DNA of 64,000 nt from Candidatus Nitrosotalea okcheonensis (GTDB taxonomy: Archaea > Thermoproteota > Nitrososphaeria > Nitrososphaerales > Nitrosopumilaceae), in contig NZ_LT841358.1 of the NCBI RefSeq assembly GCF_900177045.1, forward strand, positions 637,073 through 701,072. Reading direction: 5' to 3'. Positions 15,558-24,900 of the stretch are shown here, in pieces; position 1 is the stretch's first letter, and the number at the start of each line of letters is the position of its first letter. The translations under genes and the position numbers were made by a program. Under the pieces are notes generated by a model. The model saw only the letters and a list, made by a program, of their open reading frames with translations, was not told the DNA's origin and did no database searches.

Positions 15558-16214
15558 ATGTATAGCGGAGAACTTGAAGTTCAGGCAAAGAGAAAGGCCT
15601 TGGCCGTTTTACAAGACGAGATAAACAGAATTCTCAACGCAGTCAGAGATCTATCAATTCTGCCAGGTTTGATAATCAAGGCTGACAAATCTGAAATAAA
15701 ACAACTACTGGAGAGAATAAAAAATACTGAAGATGAAGTAGAGGCTCTTCGTAGAAAGATAACTAGAGAAATTTCAGATGTTGGAGGTCTCATGATGAAC
15801 CGTGAGAACCTTCTGAACTCAGCATATGCGATGGATGAAATTGCTGGTTACATCACAGGTATTGCCTTTAAACTCTCAAACATCAAGGCAGCCACACTCA
15901 AAAAGGAGAAACTTGACAAGGATCTTACTGAACTAGTTGAGCTAGCAGTAGACCAGATTCACAAGATAAATGAGATAATCCGAGCCCTTGCAAGCAACAA
16001 TAGCACAGTAGCAATTGACTTGGCTCACGAGGCACAAAAGATAGAGAGACAAGTGGATGACAAGTACAGAGCATTAAGCATCAGAGTTCTTGATGAGACT
16101 GCTACAACCAAAGAACTGCTTTTACTCAAAGATGTGGTAGAGGGAATAGAGGAAATGTCGGACAAGGTACTGCAAGTGTCAGATTCATTCATTTTACTTG
16201 CTCTGAGCCTATAA
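15558..16214 (+). CDS. PhoU-like (DUF47-type) helical protein
   Basis: A 218-residue, all-helical protein with repeated long amphipathic helices (ELEVQAKRKALAVLQDEINR, DKSEIKQLLERIKNTEDEVE). Its ending, VVEGIEEMSDKVLQVSDSFI, is the PhoU/DUF47 signature helix with the acidic metal-binding pair. Such proteins regulate phosphate uptake and usually bind metal clusters. No phosphate transporter is adjacent, so its partner is not shown. Function assigned by family only. Confidence 0.75.
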   Translation: MYSGELEVQAKRKALAVLQDEINRILNAVRDLSILPGLIIKADKSEIKQLLERIKNTEDEVEALRRKITREISDVGGLMMNRENLLNSAYAMDEIAGYITGIAFKLSNIKAATLKKEKLDKDLTELVELAVDQIHKINEIIRALASNNSTVAIDLAHEAQKIERQVDDKYRALSIRVLDETATTKELLLLKDVVEGIEEMSDKVLQVSDSFILLALSL

Positions 16215-16285
16215 AATTCAAGATATTCTTTTTCCTTTTTTTGACATTGTAAACACTAAAATCAATTGTTAAAATAAGAAATTCC

Positions 16286-16819
16286 ATGAAAGGCGATTTG
16301 CTTGAAAATAGAATAATAGTTTGGAACATTACTGATTCTAAAGCACTTTTTGTCGAGGGATATTATGGAAAACCAATCGGCATGGCAAAGCCAAAACCTG
16401 ATGAGATCAATGTACCGCTCATCTTGGACTTGATTGAAGGATATTATTTACAGGAAAAATCAAAGATCAAGGTATATCAGTCAAGAAAACTAGTATTACA
16501 GAAAGATCTCCTAGATATTTGCAGGAAAGAATATCACAATTTTGATAAAAAATATGCGGTCTACAAAGATTTTCGTGACAAGGGATACATTGTAAATCCC
16601 GGCATCAAGTTTGGATGTGATTTTGCAGTATACCAAAAGGGACCTGGAATTGATCATGCCCCATACTTGCTTCAAGTATACAATTCTACGGATACCATAT
16701 CTGCGACCAGCATAGTTCTAGCTGGAAGACTTGCAACAACAGTGAGAAAACAATTCATCTTTGCAATTCCAAAGGGCGACAAAATGGACTGTTTAGCTTT
16801 GGACTGGTGGAGAGCCTGA
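16286..16819 (+). CDS. endA: tRNA-splicing endonuclease
   Basis: The 177-residue protein excises introns from pre-tRNA at bulge-helix-bulge sites. The catalytic domain contains the conserved region KYAVYKDFRDKGYIVNPGIK, and the triad is present as Tyr in GCDFAVYQKG, His in GIDHAPYLL and Lys in TTVRKQFIFAIP. The length matches the short homotetrameric archaeal form. The N-terminal third is the usual non-catalytic mini-domain. Its stop codon abuts the convergent gene at 16820. Confidence 0.92.
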   Translation: MKGDLLENRIIVWNITDSKALFVEGYYGKPIGMAKPKPDEINVPLILDLIEGYYLQEKSKIKVYQSRKLVLQKDLLDICRKEYHNFDKKYAVYKDFRDKGYIVNPGIKFGCDFAVYQKGPGIDHAPYLLQVYNSTDTISATSIVLAGRLATTVRKQFIFAIPKGDKMDCLALDWWRA

Positions 16820-17194
16820 CTATTTTCTTATATTAAGGGCAATCCTGTCATAGACTGCAAACAGGTCCTTTGTCATTGAAAAATTACTACCATCCATCCA
16901 TTTGCCGTAAATTCGTATCCCAGCTTTTGTTGGCTCTACAACAATATGTGCATCAGCGTATGACAATTTTATCATCATGTTATGAAGAGTGTCATCAGCA
17001 TTCAGGATATCTGCAAGAGAGCCCCCAACCCATGTGACTCCAGTAACTCTCTTTGATGCAAAGTGTCCCTTTGTCTGCAACTTTGACCTAGCAAGAAAAT
17101 CATCTTCTGCAATATTACGGTGAGATTTTACAATAAAGTGTGCTTGATATCTATCTTGAGCACCCCATGAAATTGGATTGAGATCTTGTGTCAT
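16820..17194 (-). CDS. Hypothetical 124-residue protein
   Basis: A soluble protein starting MTQDLNPISWGAQDRYQAHF. It includes strands such as AHFIVKSHRN and AHIVVEPTKAGIRIYGKWMD. I do not recognise a family. It follows the next upstream gene after only 3 bases, so the two form an operon. The alternating hydrophobic strands suggest a small beta-rich domain. Confidence 0.65.
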   Translation of the reverse strand: MTQDLNPISWGAQDRYQAHFIVKSHRNIAEDDFLARSKLQTKGHFASKRVTGVTWVGGSLADILNADDTLHNMMIKLSYADAHIVVEPTKAGIRIYGKWMDGSNFSMTKDLFAVYDRIALNIRK

Positions 17195-17197
17195 TTG

Positions 17198-17434
17198 TTA
17201 ACCTTTTTGAATTATTTGTACTACATCAATGTTAGAACCCTTGAGTGCAATTGTTCCAAGGTTTGTTACCATGGAAGACGTACTGCTGAAATATTTCGAA
17301 TAACAACTTTCTTTTTCTACTTCATCCGTGTCGATTTCTTTTGCTTCAGCGTCAACGCCAATTTGTTTCAAGGCTTGTGAAAACTCTACATTTTTGTTTA
17401 CTGGTTGAAAAGTGTCAGATTCCGAATCATGCAT
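17198..17434 (-). CDS. Hypothetical 78-residue protein
   Basis: From the ATG at 17434 the product begins MHDSESDTFQPVNKNVEFSQ and ends in GTIALKGSNIDVVQIIQKG. An in-frame TTG at 17458 would add eight codons, but the TATA box (ATATTTATT) sits directly before that TTG and 26 bases before the ATG, so the ATG is preferred. First gene of a two-gene operon with the 124-residue protein. Family unknown; the acidic, Ser-rich centre (SCYSKYFSSTSS) is unremarkable. Confidence 0.55.
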   Translation of the reverse strand: MHDSESDTFQPVNKNVEFSQALKQIGVDAEAKEIDTDEVEKESCYSKYFSSTSSMVTNLGTIALKGSNIDVVQIIQKG

Positions 17435-17574
17435 AAGGGTGTTCCATCCAGCCCACAAATAAATATGTCTGTATGATCTTTTGTAGAACCACTAGATCCA
17501 AACATATTTTCTAATTGTCATACCATCACAAGCATAATCGAATAAATAGTACAGAATCATCCAAGTAGACATCC

Positions 17575-19362
17575 ATGCTAAAATTTCAAAATAAGATCAT
17601 AGTAATTACAGGAAGTGGAACCGGCATAGGAAAAGCAATAGCCATAAAATTTGCTGAAAACGGTGCAAACATTGTCATATTGGGGAGAAGGAGAGAGCCT
17701 TTAGAAGAGACAGCAAAAGAACTAGAACGCATAATTTCTTCAGTAAAGAGTAACTCATTTGTAAAAATTTTCCCAGGTGTTGATGTAAGTGACGAGGATG
17801 GAGTCTCAAAGATGTTCGAAGATCTCAAAAAATCACATGGTGCAGTGGATATAGTTGTAAACAATGCAGGAGTCTCAGGACCTGTCACTTGTTTTGCAAA
17901 TGCCCCAATCTCAGAATTTAAGAGCACAGTGGGAATTCATCTCACAGGTACATTTTGGACATCATCTCAGGCAATCAAGACAATGAAACCAGGTTCCAAG
18001 ATAGTTACAATATCCACATTCTTTACAGAAGAGCGCCCATACGAACAAAGGCCATACAGGTTTAGAAGTCCATACACTGCATCACAAGGAGCAAAGAATA
18101 GGCTTGCTGAGGCAATGTCATGGGAAATTACTGACAAAAAAATTATATCAATTGCAACAAATCCAGGACCCGTCCATTCTGACAGGATTTACAAAACAGT
18201 ATATCCAAAAGCAGCGGCAGAATTTATGAGAGTAAGCGGTTTTGAAAACCTCACACCAGAAGAAGTCGAGTCCGTAAACAATGACATACTTCCATTGCTT
18301 GGAGAAGATGAAAAAACAGTAAAAAATGGAATTTCACAGGCGGCAGATAAACTTGCGAAATTAAAATCAATCACAGCAGAATCAGACATAAAAAAACTTG
18401 TCAGTACCATTTCTGCACTACTAGCAAAGATACAGCAGATTGCAGAAAAAGTCCAGAACAACACAAGCAAAATGATTGCTGATGAACAGTTTTTGACACA
18501 GCAGCAAGTTGCAGAAACAGTTCTGATGCTTAGTGATGACAACATATCACATATTCTAAATGGCAAGGTGATACCTGGCGACCGCGTATTTTATCCAGTC
18601 AAGCCACACATTGCATGTTCCATACCAGATGTACAGCCAGATTTTGGTTCTAAAATTACAGTATTTGCACTGGATGCAACTGATGAATCAGATGTAATAA
18701 GAGCCAAACATTTGGCTGAAAAAATAGAGGATGCTGGAGGAAAGACAGTGATACTGATTTCAAAAACAAGTCCCAAGATCGCAGAAGAAAGGCTGGCAAA
18801 ATTTCATTCTCATGTGATGGACATTACAAGCCAAGAAAACGTAAAGAGAATGCTAAACACTGCAACACAAAAGGTCGGACCAATTGGCAATGTGATCTAC
18901 ATGACAGGCAAAGTTCCTCAAATCGGTAATCTAGTGGACTTGTCAAGAAAAGACTGGGATGGCCTGGTTGATAAATTCATAAACACTCCAGCTATTTTCA
19001 TGCAGGAATCACTTGGCATCTTTGTTCCAGGAGGAGCAAAAAATCCGCCGCTTTTCAAGGGCAAGGAAGGAAACATGATAATCATAGGACCAGACATGCC
19101 AGCAGGCAGTAAGACAACAGGAGTAGACAGAGCAAGAGTGGAGGTATTCAGGGGTGCACTTAGACCATTTGCAACAACTGTGAACCAAGAGCTCAGCGAC
19201 GTACTAAAATCAAGACTTCGGATATACCTAGTGCTTCCAGGAAGCGTAGATGGTACAGAATCCAGCAATGACAACATCATGAAAGCAATTAGTTATCTTA
19301 CGTCCGGAAAATCAGTAAACAATGCAGAGATTATTTACTATCCAGACGAAACAAGATCTTGA
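17575..19362 (+). CDS. Double short-chain dehydrogenase/reductase (SDR) protein, MCR N-half-like
   Basis: A 595-residue protein with two SDR-type domains. Domain 1 (1 to about 210) has the cofactor loop TGSGTGIG (12-19), NNAG (96-99) and Ser147 in ISTFF. The catalytic Tyr would be Y167 in SPYTASQGAK, but the lysine expected four residues later is Gln171. A helical insert (about 240-320) follows. Domain 2 (about 355-595) keeps the Rossmann order but has no clear active site. As I recall, this layout matches the N-terminal half of bifunctional malonyl-CoA reductase of Chloroflexus. Its stop overlaps the start of the MaoC-like gene (TGATG). A role in the 3-hydroxypropionate/4-hydroxybutyrate cycle is tempting but unproven. 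Confidence 0.75.
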   Translation: MLKFQNKIIVITGSGTGIGKAIAIKFAENGANIVILGRRREPLEETAKELERIISSVKSNSFVKIFPGVDVSDEDGVSKMFEDLKKSHGAVDIVVNNAGVSGPVTCFANAPISEFKSTVGIHLTGTFWTSSQAIKTMKPGSKIVTISTFFTEERPYEQRPYRFRSPYTASQGAKNRLAEAMSWEITDKKIISIATNPGPVHSDRIYKTVYPKAAAEFMRVSGFENLTPEEVESVNNDILPLLGEDEKTVKNGISQAADKLAKLKSITAESDIKKLVSTISALLAKIQQIAEKVQNNTSKMIADEQFLTQQQVAETVLMLSDDNISHILNGKVIPGDRVFYPVKPHIACSIPDVQPDFGSKITVFALDATDESDVIRAKHLAEKIEDAGGKTVILISKTSPKIAEERLAKFHSHVMDITSQENVKRMLNTATQKVGPIGNVIYMTGKVPQIGNLVDLSRKDWDGLVDKFINTPAIFMQESLGIFVPGGAKNPPLFKGKEGNMIIIGPDMPAGSKTTGVDRARVEVFRGALRPFATTVNQELSDVLKSRLRIYLVLPGSVDGTESSNDNIMKAISYLTSGKSVNNAEIIYYPDETRS

Positions 19363-19826
19363 TGAAAAAATTTGCAGATCTGAATATTGGTGACGAATTT
19401 TATTCGGAATGCTCCATATCTTTGGCAGAACTTGATGCATATCTTTTGTTTTCAGGAATTAAAAATATTATTTATGAAGACACTAAATCAGGCAAGGAAA
19501 AAAAGATGGTGTCAGGTCGAGCCATACTCTCAAAAATGGAAGGAGAGTTTACAAGACTCGAAGAGATGTACGGCAATCTCCTAATTTTTTATGGAATTGA
19601 CGGGGACCAAAACTGGAATAACAGGCAGACTAGATTTCTGAAACCTCTCCATACTGATGATAAATTAAAGATAAAATTTGTAATTTCTGAAAAACGTGAA
19701 ATCAATGATGAGTTTGGCTTGATAGGAGTAGATTTCGAGGGAAAAGATGGAGAAGGAAAAGTAATAGTAATTTCAAAAAGAAACCTATATCAAATCAAGA
19801 AGGACTTGTCAGCGAGTCAATTATGA
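19362..19826 (+). CDS. MaoC-like hot-dog-fold protein
   Basis: A 154-residue protein that starts MKKFADLNIGDEFYSECSIS, the usual MaoC dehydratase opening (strand, then GDEF). RFLKPLHTDDKLKIKFVISE matches the hot-dog region where a substrate tunnel forms. The usual catalytic Asp/His pair of hydratase 2 (DxNPxH) is not obvious, so activity is uncertain. It overlaps the SDR gene by one base and is translationally coupled to it, so the pair probably works on one acyl-CoA substrate. Confidence 0.65.
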   Translation: MKKFADLNIGDEFYSECSISLAELDAYLLFSGIKNIIYEDTKSGKEKKMVSGRAILSKMEGEFTRLEEMYGNLLIFYGIDGDQNWNNRQTRFLKPLHTDDKLKIKFVISEKREINDEFGLIGVDFEGKDGEGKVIVISKRNLYQIKKDLSASQL

Positions 19827-20565
19827 GTTTAGCTGCAGTGATACCAAGTACAACTATGACAAACAGGCGAAGTTTTCGTTCATCAACACGTGTAGATAAC
19901 CTACTCCCTACAAGCCCTCCTACAAATGAGCCAATTGAGAGTATTCCGGCCTCATAGTAATTTGGATGACCAAGCGCAGAGTGTACTAGCATGCCAGAGG
20001 CTGCCACAAACATCAAGATGAATTGTGACGTAGGTGCAGCAAGTTTCATGGATAATCCAATTGCAATCACCATCAATGGTACAAATACAGTACCTCCTCC
20101 AATTCCAAACAAGCTGGAGATTATACCTGCAAAAAAACTTGCACCGACTGCAAGAACCACAATCTGCTTTGATAGGTTGTATTCTCTTGGTTCCATTTTT
20201 CTTCTCAGGTAAATATACACACCTGATGACACCAGCACAGCCCCAAACAGTAATTTGAACAATTGAGATGATACATCATCGGATATGTATGCCCCGAGTA
20301 CTGTTCCAGGAATTGCAAAGAGTGCAAGCTTTATTCCAAGCGAGTATGAAATTCTTTTTTGTTTAGCATATGAGACAGTTGATGCCACCGAGTTGCTGAA
20401 TGCTGCAAAGAGACTATCGCTTGCAGCAAGTGTTGATGAGAACCCGAAAAATGTCAGTACTGGAACCATTACAAATCCGCCTCCTAGTCCTACCATGGAT
20501 CCTATGACACCAGCTACAAAACCAAGTGGTAAGAGCCACAGATATTCAAGCAATGATAATACCAA
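19795..20565 (-). CDS. tauE: TauE/SafE-family sulfite or organic-anion exporter
   Basis: A 256-residue membrane protein with about eight helices and the two repeated glycine motifs of TauE/SafE: VIGSMVGLGGGFVMVPVLTF (N-half) and ISSLFGIGGGTVFVPLMVIA (C-half). Members export sulfite, sulfoacetate or similar anions. Several sulfur genes lie elsewhere in the window (sulfite reductase, rhodaneses, TusA), but none is adjacent. It starts at TTG and overlaps the convergent MaoC-like gene by 32 bases. Confidence 0.88.
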   Translation of the reverse strand: MVLSLLEYLWLLPLGFVAGVIGSMVGLGGGFVMVPVLTFFGFSSTLAASDSLFAAFSNSVASTVSYAKQKRISYSLGIKLALFAIPGTVLGAYISDDVSSQLFKLLFGAVLVSSGVYIYLRRKMEPREYNLSKQIVVLAVGASFFAGIISSLFGIGGGTVFVPLMVIAIGLSMKLAAPTSQFILMFVAASGMLVHSALGHPNYYEAGILSIGSFVGGLVGSRLSTRVDERKLRLFVIVVLGITAAKLIIDSLTSPS

Positions 20566-20623
20566 AACCTATTTTCCCCAGATTAAAGAGTCACGTCAAC
20601 CTTCGTAAACCAAGGTGAATTAA

Positions 20624-21289
20624 TTACTTGGCAACTAAAAGCTTCCAGAGATATCCACCCTTAGTTGTAGAAAGCTCAATTTCAAAATGCTTGTTTCCAA
20701 GAGGTACAGTATGCGTAGTACTATCCGGTTGTTTCCCATTTACGTGGAAGTTTCGTAATGCGTCCATCATGTCAGAAAGAGTTGAATACCCACCAGGATT
20801 CTCCTTGTCCCAGCATTGGCAAACAGTACTGTTTAGCACAACCCCGAATACAGTCTTGACAGCAACATAGTCACTCATGGTAGGATCTAACTGGAGTGCC
20901 ACAACTACAAGCCCTGGAACATTAGGTGAACCAACCATATCAATGTCACCAAGATTTCCCTGTTTGTCTTTGAGTACTGTAGATGTACAATGTGTGACAA
21001 GTGCTTGTTTTTTTGGATCTGTGATGAAATTACAATATTGTTTAATATCAGCTGCACTGCTCAACGTGATGGGATTTGTCATGTTGATATGATGTAATGC
21101 CAGAGTAGATTTTAGATCAGAGTTTTCCTCATCATATGTGAAATCAAGAAATGCAACTTGGTTTGAAGTAGCATTTGGACTTGCCATTTGAGGAACAAGT
21201 TGAATGACTACAACGATTGCAATTATAACTATGCCAGATATTGCTGCATAAAGATACTTTTTTGGGATCACACGATAGTTTTTCTTCAA
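20624..21289 (-). CDS. Membrane-anchored extracytoplasmic protein, hypothetical
   Basis: A 221-residue protein with one N-terminal transmembrane anchor (YLYAAISGIVIIAIVVVIQL) and a long outer domain. That domain has four cysteines (IKQYCNF, VTHCTST and CQCWDKENPG) that could pair as disulfides. FEIELSTTKGGYLWKLLVAK forms the C-terminal strands. I do not recognise a family. It starts at TTG and is divergent from homoserine dehydrogenase. Confidence 0.7.
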   Translation of the reverse strand: MKKNYRVIPKKYLYAAISGIVIIAIVVVIQLVPQMASPNATSNQVAFLDFTYDEENSDLKSTLALHHINMTNPITLSSAADIKQYCNFITDPKKQALVTHCTSTVLKDKQGNLGDIDMVGSPNVPGLVVVALQLDPTMSDYVAVKTVFGVVLNSTVCQCWDKENPGGYSTLSDMMDALRNFHVNGKQPDSTTHTVPLGNKHFEIELSTTKGGYLWKLLVAK

Positions 21290-21330
21290 TGCTTTAATAA
21301 AGCAATCTCAGAATTCGTCAATCTTAATTA

Positions 21331-22374
21331 ATGCCAAAATGTGTCTTGAAAATATTGAGAATAATATTATCTGGTTTTGGAGTAGTGGGACAAAGTTTTG
21401 CAAAACTTTTGCTTTCTAGATCCGAGGACTTGTATGCAAAACACGGATTGAAACCAAGAATAGTAGGTGTCTTTGACTCAAAGGGTTCTGCAGCATCTTC
21501 AGCTGGACTTGATTTGAACAGGCTGTTAGAGATGAAGAAAAAATATGGAAACATACGAAAATATCACAATAAGGAAAGAGACGCAAATGGCCTTGACATG
21601 ATAAACGGCATGGATGCGGAAGTTCTTATAGAAACCACTCCGAGTAACTATAAAGATGCAGAGCCCGGCATGTCACATATTGTAAGTGCCATGAAAAAAG
21701 GACTTCATGTAATTACAGTAAACAAGGGACCGCTCGCACTTGCATTTCCATCGCTGATTGAACTTGCAACATATAATCAGGTCCAGTTAAAATTCAGCGG
21801 AACCGTAGGAGGAGGAACTCCAATATTGGATTATGCAAAGAATAGTTTGCGTGGAGAAAGAATAATTTCATTTCAAGGAATACTAAATGGTACCACAAAC
21901 TACATCCTGACAAACATGGCAGCAGGTCTTACATTCAAGGCAGCACTTGCAGATGCCAAGAAAAAAGGATATGTTGAGGCAGATGAGTCATTAGATATAG
22001 ACGGTTTTGATGCTGCTGCCAAACTCGTCATACTTGCCAACTGGATAATGGATATGAAAGTTACAATAAAGGACATCGAAAGAACAGGCATTAGGGATGT
22101 TACAACAGGTGATGTAAAAAAAGCGGCAGCACATAATTGTGCAATAAAACTGATTGCATCGTGCAATAGAGACCTAGTTGTATCACCAAGAGAGATAGCA
22201 CTTGATGACCCTATGTGTGTCAACGGAACCCTTAATGCCATAACGTTCAACTCGGAGCATTCTGGCCAGCAGACAATAACTGGTCGTGGCGCAGGAGGCA
22301 TTGAGACCGCCAGTTCAATTTTAAGAGATTTGTTAGATATTAAACAGGAAATGTCAAGAATTGAAATCGCATAA
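21331..22374 (+). CDS. hom: Homoserine dehydrogenase
   Basis: This 347-residue enzyme reduces aspartate semialdehyde to homoserine for threonine and methionine synthesis. An N-terminal Rossmann fold (IILSGFGVVGQSFAKLL) is followed by the family signature GTVGGGTPILDYAKNSLRGE and ILNGTTNYILTNM. DESLDIDGFDAAAKLVILAN is the substrate-binding segment. There is no C-terminal ACT domain, so threonine feedback through ACT is not expected. The next gene overlaps it by 14 bases. Confidence 0.93.
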   Translation: MPKCVLKILRIILSGFGVVGQSFAKLLLSRSEDLYAKHGLKPRIVGVFDSKGSAASSAGLDLNRLLEMKKKYGNIRKYHNKERDANGLDMINGMDAEVLIETTPSNYKDAEPGMSHIVSAMKKGLHVITVNKGPLALAFPSLIELATYNQVQLKFSGTVGGGTPILDYAKNSLRGERIISFQGILNGTTNYILTNMAAGLTFKAALADAKKKGYVEADESLDIDGFDAAAKLVILANWIMDMKVTIKDIERTGIRDVTTGDVKKAAAHNCAIKLIASCNRDLVVSPREIALDDPMCVNGTLNAITFNSEHSGQQTITGRGAGGIETASSILRDLLDIKQEMSRIEIA

Positions 22375-22837
22375 TCTTTCAAAGAGTGACATTTCAGTAA
22401 TCATTGACAAGATGACCAAACAATGGCACATCGAACTTTCAAAATCAAAGACATTGATATTGCACGAGATTGATGATAATACACACCTGATAACAGGAGA
22501 TAACATAACATCAATACAAATTGGAGACTCTTATCTTCCGTTTCTTTCAGAGACTGCATTATTGGAGAAATTTCCAAAAGCAATTGTGGATGCAGGTGCA
22601 ATCAAGTTTGTTTGCAACGGAGCAAACGTAATGCGTCCGGGAATTAAAAAATTTACAGATTTTCAAAAAGATGACATTATCTGCGTAGTTGACGAAGTAC
22701 ACAACAAATTTCTTGCAGTTGGAAAAGCCTTGATGTCAAGTGCTGAAATGTCAAACATAACAAAAGGCGAGGTTGTAAAGAATTTGCATTACATTTCTGA
22801 CAAGTATTGGGAAGCTGCAAAGATTATCAAAAAATAA
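22361..22837 (+). CDS. PUA-domain RNA-binding protein
   Basis: A 158-residue protein with an N-terminal helical domain (LSKSDISVIIDKMTKQWHIE) and a C-terminal PUA domain (PKAIVDAGAIKFVCNGANVM, RPGIKKF, FLAVGKALMS). This domain order matches the archaeal relatives of MCT-1/Tma20, which act at the ribosome during initiation or recycling. The TTG at 22361 gives the complete N-terminal domain; an ATG at 22412 is less likely. It is coupled to hom by overlap. Confidence 0.8.
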   Translation: MKSHNLSKSDISVIIDKMTKQWHIELSKSKTLILHEIDDNTHLITGDNITSIQIGDSYLPFLSETALLEKFPKAIVDAGAIKFVCNGANVMRPGIKKFTDFQKDDIICVVDEVHNKFLAVGKALMSSAEMSNITKGEVVKNLHYISDKYWEAAKIIKK

Positions 22838-23431
22838 CTAGTTTGCTGTGAATTCTCTTGTACCGTTTTTATCGACAACAAGTACATCAATTCCGTCACC
22901 ACTTGCATTATCCCTCATTATTGCAGACTTGATCGATTTTACTGCCAAGTTTACTGCATCCTTTTCATTCATCTTTGGTTTGAACTCTTGATCTAAGACT
23001 CCAAGTGCCATCTCTGCACCTGTACCGACCGAAGCATAATCATCAGGTAAAACAGAGCCTAATGGGTCCAGTGTATAGATTACTGCGTCGCCATCAACTC
23101 CCCCAACTATGACTTGAGTCAGAAGAGGATAGTAACGTCGTTCATACATCAAAGTAGACATCATCTTAGCTACAGAGTTTGGCGGAATTTCGCGTTTAAT
23201 CTCCATCTTTCGTATCTTTGTCATTGCTCTCATTTGCATTGCTAAAACTTGCATATCTGCAACCATTCCAGCACAGCATGCACCAACAAAATCAGTAATT
23301 TTGAATGTTTTTTTAGTATTCTTGCTTACGACAAAATTGCCATAAGAGATCCTTCTTTCACTTGCCATGACAACACCGCCATCATATGCAATACCCACCG
23401 CAGTAGCACCTGGCATGTACATGTAAGCCAT
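22838..23431 (-). CDS. psmB: Proteasome beta subunit
   Basis: The mature N-terminal threonine follows a 9-residue propeptide (MAYMYMPGA, then TAVGIAYDGGVVMAS). Typical sites follow: Lys in KNTKKTFKI and the SGDG loop near the end (DNASGDGIDVLVV). The protein forms the catalytic inner rings of the 20S proteasome. The frame is open 17 codons upstream, but a TATA-like TTTATTG about 28 bases before the ATG at 23431 and the normal propeptide length favour this start. Convergent with the PUA gene. Confidence 0.93.
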   Translation of the reverse strand: MAYMYMPGATAVGIAYDGGVVMASERRISYGNFVVSKNTKKTFKITDFVGACCAGMVADMQVLAMQMRAMTKIRKMEIKREIPPNSVAKMMSTLMYERRYYPLLTQVIVGGVDGDAVIYTLDPLGSVLPDDYASVGTGAEMALGVLDQEFKPKMNEKDAVNLAVKSIKSAIMRDNASGDGIDVLVVDKNGTREFTAN

Positions 23432-23550
23432 GTCTGAATTGCAAAATGAGCACAATAAAGGCCTTTCTGTGCAGTTAACCATAGATCAGCAGGTCAGAGA
23501 CAAGAGATCCCCAGATTTCTTATTCAAAAATGATCTTGTAAAAAAATCTA

Positions 23551-24897
23551 CTATGATGCAAAATTTCGAATTATTTTGCACATGCATTTAGTTGTTTTTT
23601 TGAGCAAGTCAATTCTTGCAAATTCATTTGGAGAGTGGATCCTAGAAAATATGTAGGTGCTCCCTATTGCAATACACGGAGAGCGGAGAAACTTGACAAA
23701 CGAGAACATAGGCCCTGTTCCTGCAGACGAGACGCTAAGAATAGATCTTCCAAATGATGCATCTGCTGCCTTTTTTACAGCACCTACAAAGGGATCAGAT
23801 ATTGCGGTCCTAGCTGCTGCCTCGCCGTGAATTAGTGTAACTTGAATGTCCCCAAACCCATTTTGTCGTAGATGGTTTTTCAGACGTAGAAGTTGCTTTT
23901 TCGGATTCATTTTAGGAACAAGTCTAAAATCAATTTTTACTAGAGCCTTTGATGGTAGAACTGTTTTTGCACCAGGTCCGTCATAACCCGATGCAAATCC
24001 TGCAATATTGCATGTTGGTTCTCCCACTAGAGCTTTTTTTATTGCTATCCCTTTTTTGTTCCCGACAAATTTTGTTATCCCATATTCTTTTTTAAACGAA
24101 TGTTCATCAAATGGCTCTGATGCAATTATTTTAATATCCTCTTGCGTAAACTTGTCAACCTCCTTGTACCAGTCTTTTATCAATATTCTCCCATCATCAT
24201 CACGAAGTGTCTTCAATGCTCCAACAAGCCGCCATGCAGGATTTTCTATTATCACTGCAAGACTTGAGTGAGCATCACGAATTGACTCTGTTTTTGACAA
24301 CTCGACGTAAAGTAATCCTTTCATCCCAAGACTAATTATCGGTCTGTCTTGTTCATCAACATAGCCAAACTCCCATATTACTGCATCACATGATAATTTT
24401 TCTTTGTATTTTTTTAAATAATCTTCAATGTGTACGCTTCCAATCTCTTCTTCCCCCTCAATGAAAAATTTGATGTTGCATGGTACATCGCCTGTTGTTT
24501 TCAGAAACGATTCAACTGCTTTTATTCTTGTGATTAACTCTCCCTTGTCATCAGCTGAGCCTCTGCCAAATATCTTGTTTCCTTTTATTTTCCCACTAAA
24601 CGGCTTGTCATCCCATAGCTCAACTGGCTCTTCAGGTTGTACATCATAGTGGTTATAGAACAACAGAGTCTTGTCGGGATTTTGTCTTGACGTGACTTCT
24701 CCATATATTGCAGGCGGAACACCCTTTTTGACATAGAGTATCTCAGCACGTATTCCAGACTTTCTCATCATCTGAACAATCAGTCTCGAACATTCTTCTA
24801 GTCCCACATTTTTTGCAGAAACACTTGGTTGCTGGATTAATTTCTGCAGATCCGAAATAAGGCTTGAAAAATTCTTGTCAACGTAATTTTCTTGCAT
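23551..24897 (-). CDS. M20-family metallopeptidase (dipeptidase-like)
   Basis: A 448-residue zinc exopeptidase. Ligand motifs are FYNHYDVQPEEP (His and Asp), GRGSADDKGELI (bridging Asp) and FIEGEEEIGS (catalytic Glu and ligand). The lid domain includes KGLLYVELSKTESIRDAHSS. The family cleaves dipeptides or deacylates amino acids; the length suits the dipeptidase branch. It is the last gene of a tight minus-strand run after nnrD (3-base gap). Confidence 0.88.
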   Translation of the reverse strand: MQENYVDKNFSSLISDLQKLIQQPSVSAKNVGLEECSRLIVQMMRKSGIRAEILYVKKGVPPAIYGEVTSRQNPDKTLLFYNHYDVQPEEPVELWDDKPFSGKIKGNKIFGRGSADDKGELITRIKAVESFLKTTGDVPCNIKFFIEGEEEIGSVHIEDYLKKYKEKLSCDAVIWEFGYVDEQDRPIISLGMKGLLYVELSKTESIRDAHSSLAVIIENPAWRLVGALKTLRDDDGRILIKDWYKEVDKFTQEDIKIIASEPFDEHSFKKEYGITKFVGNKKGIAIKKALVGEPTCNIAGFASGYDGPGAKTVLPSKALVKIDFRLVPKMNPKKQLLRLKNHLRQNGFGDIQVTLIHGEAAARTAISDPFVGAVKKAADASFGRSILSVSSAGTGPMFSFVKFLRSPCIAIGSTYIFSRIHSPNEFARIDLLKKTTKCMCKIIRNFAS

Positions 24898-24900
24898 GAG

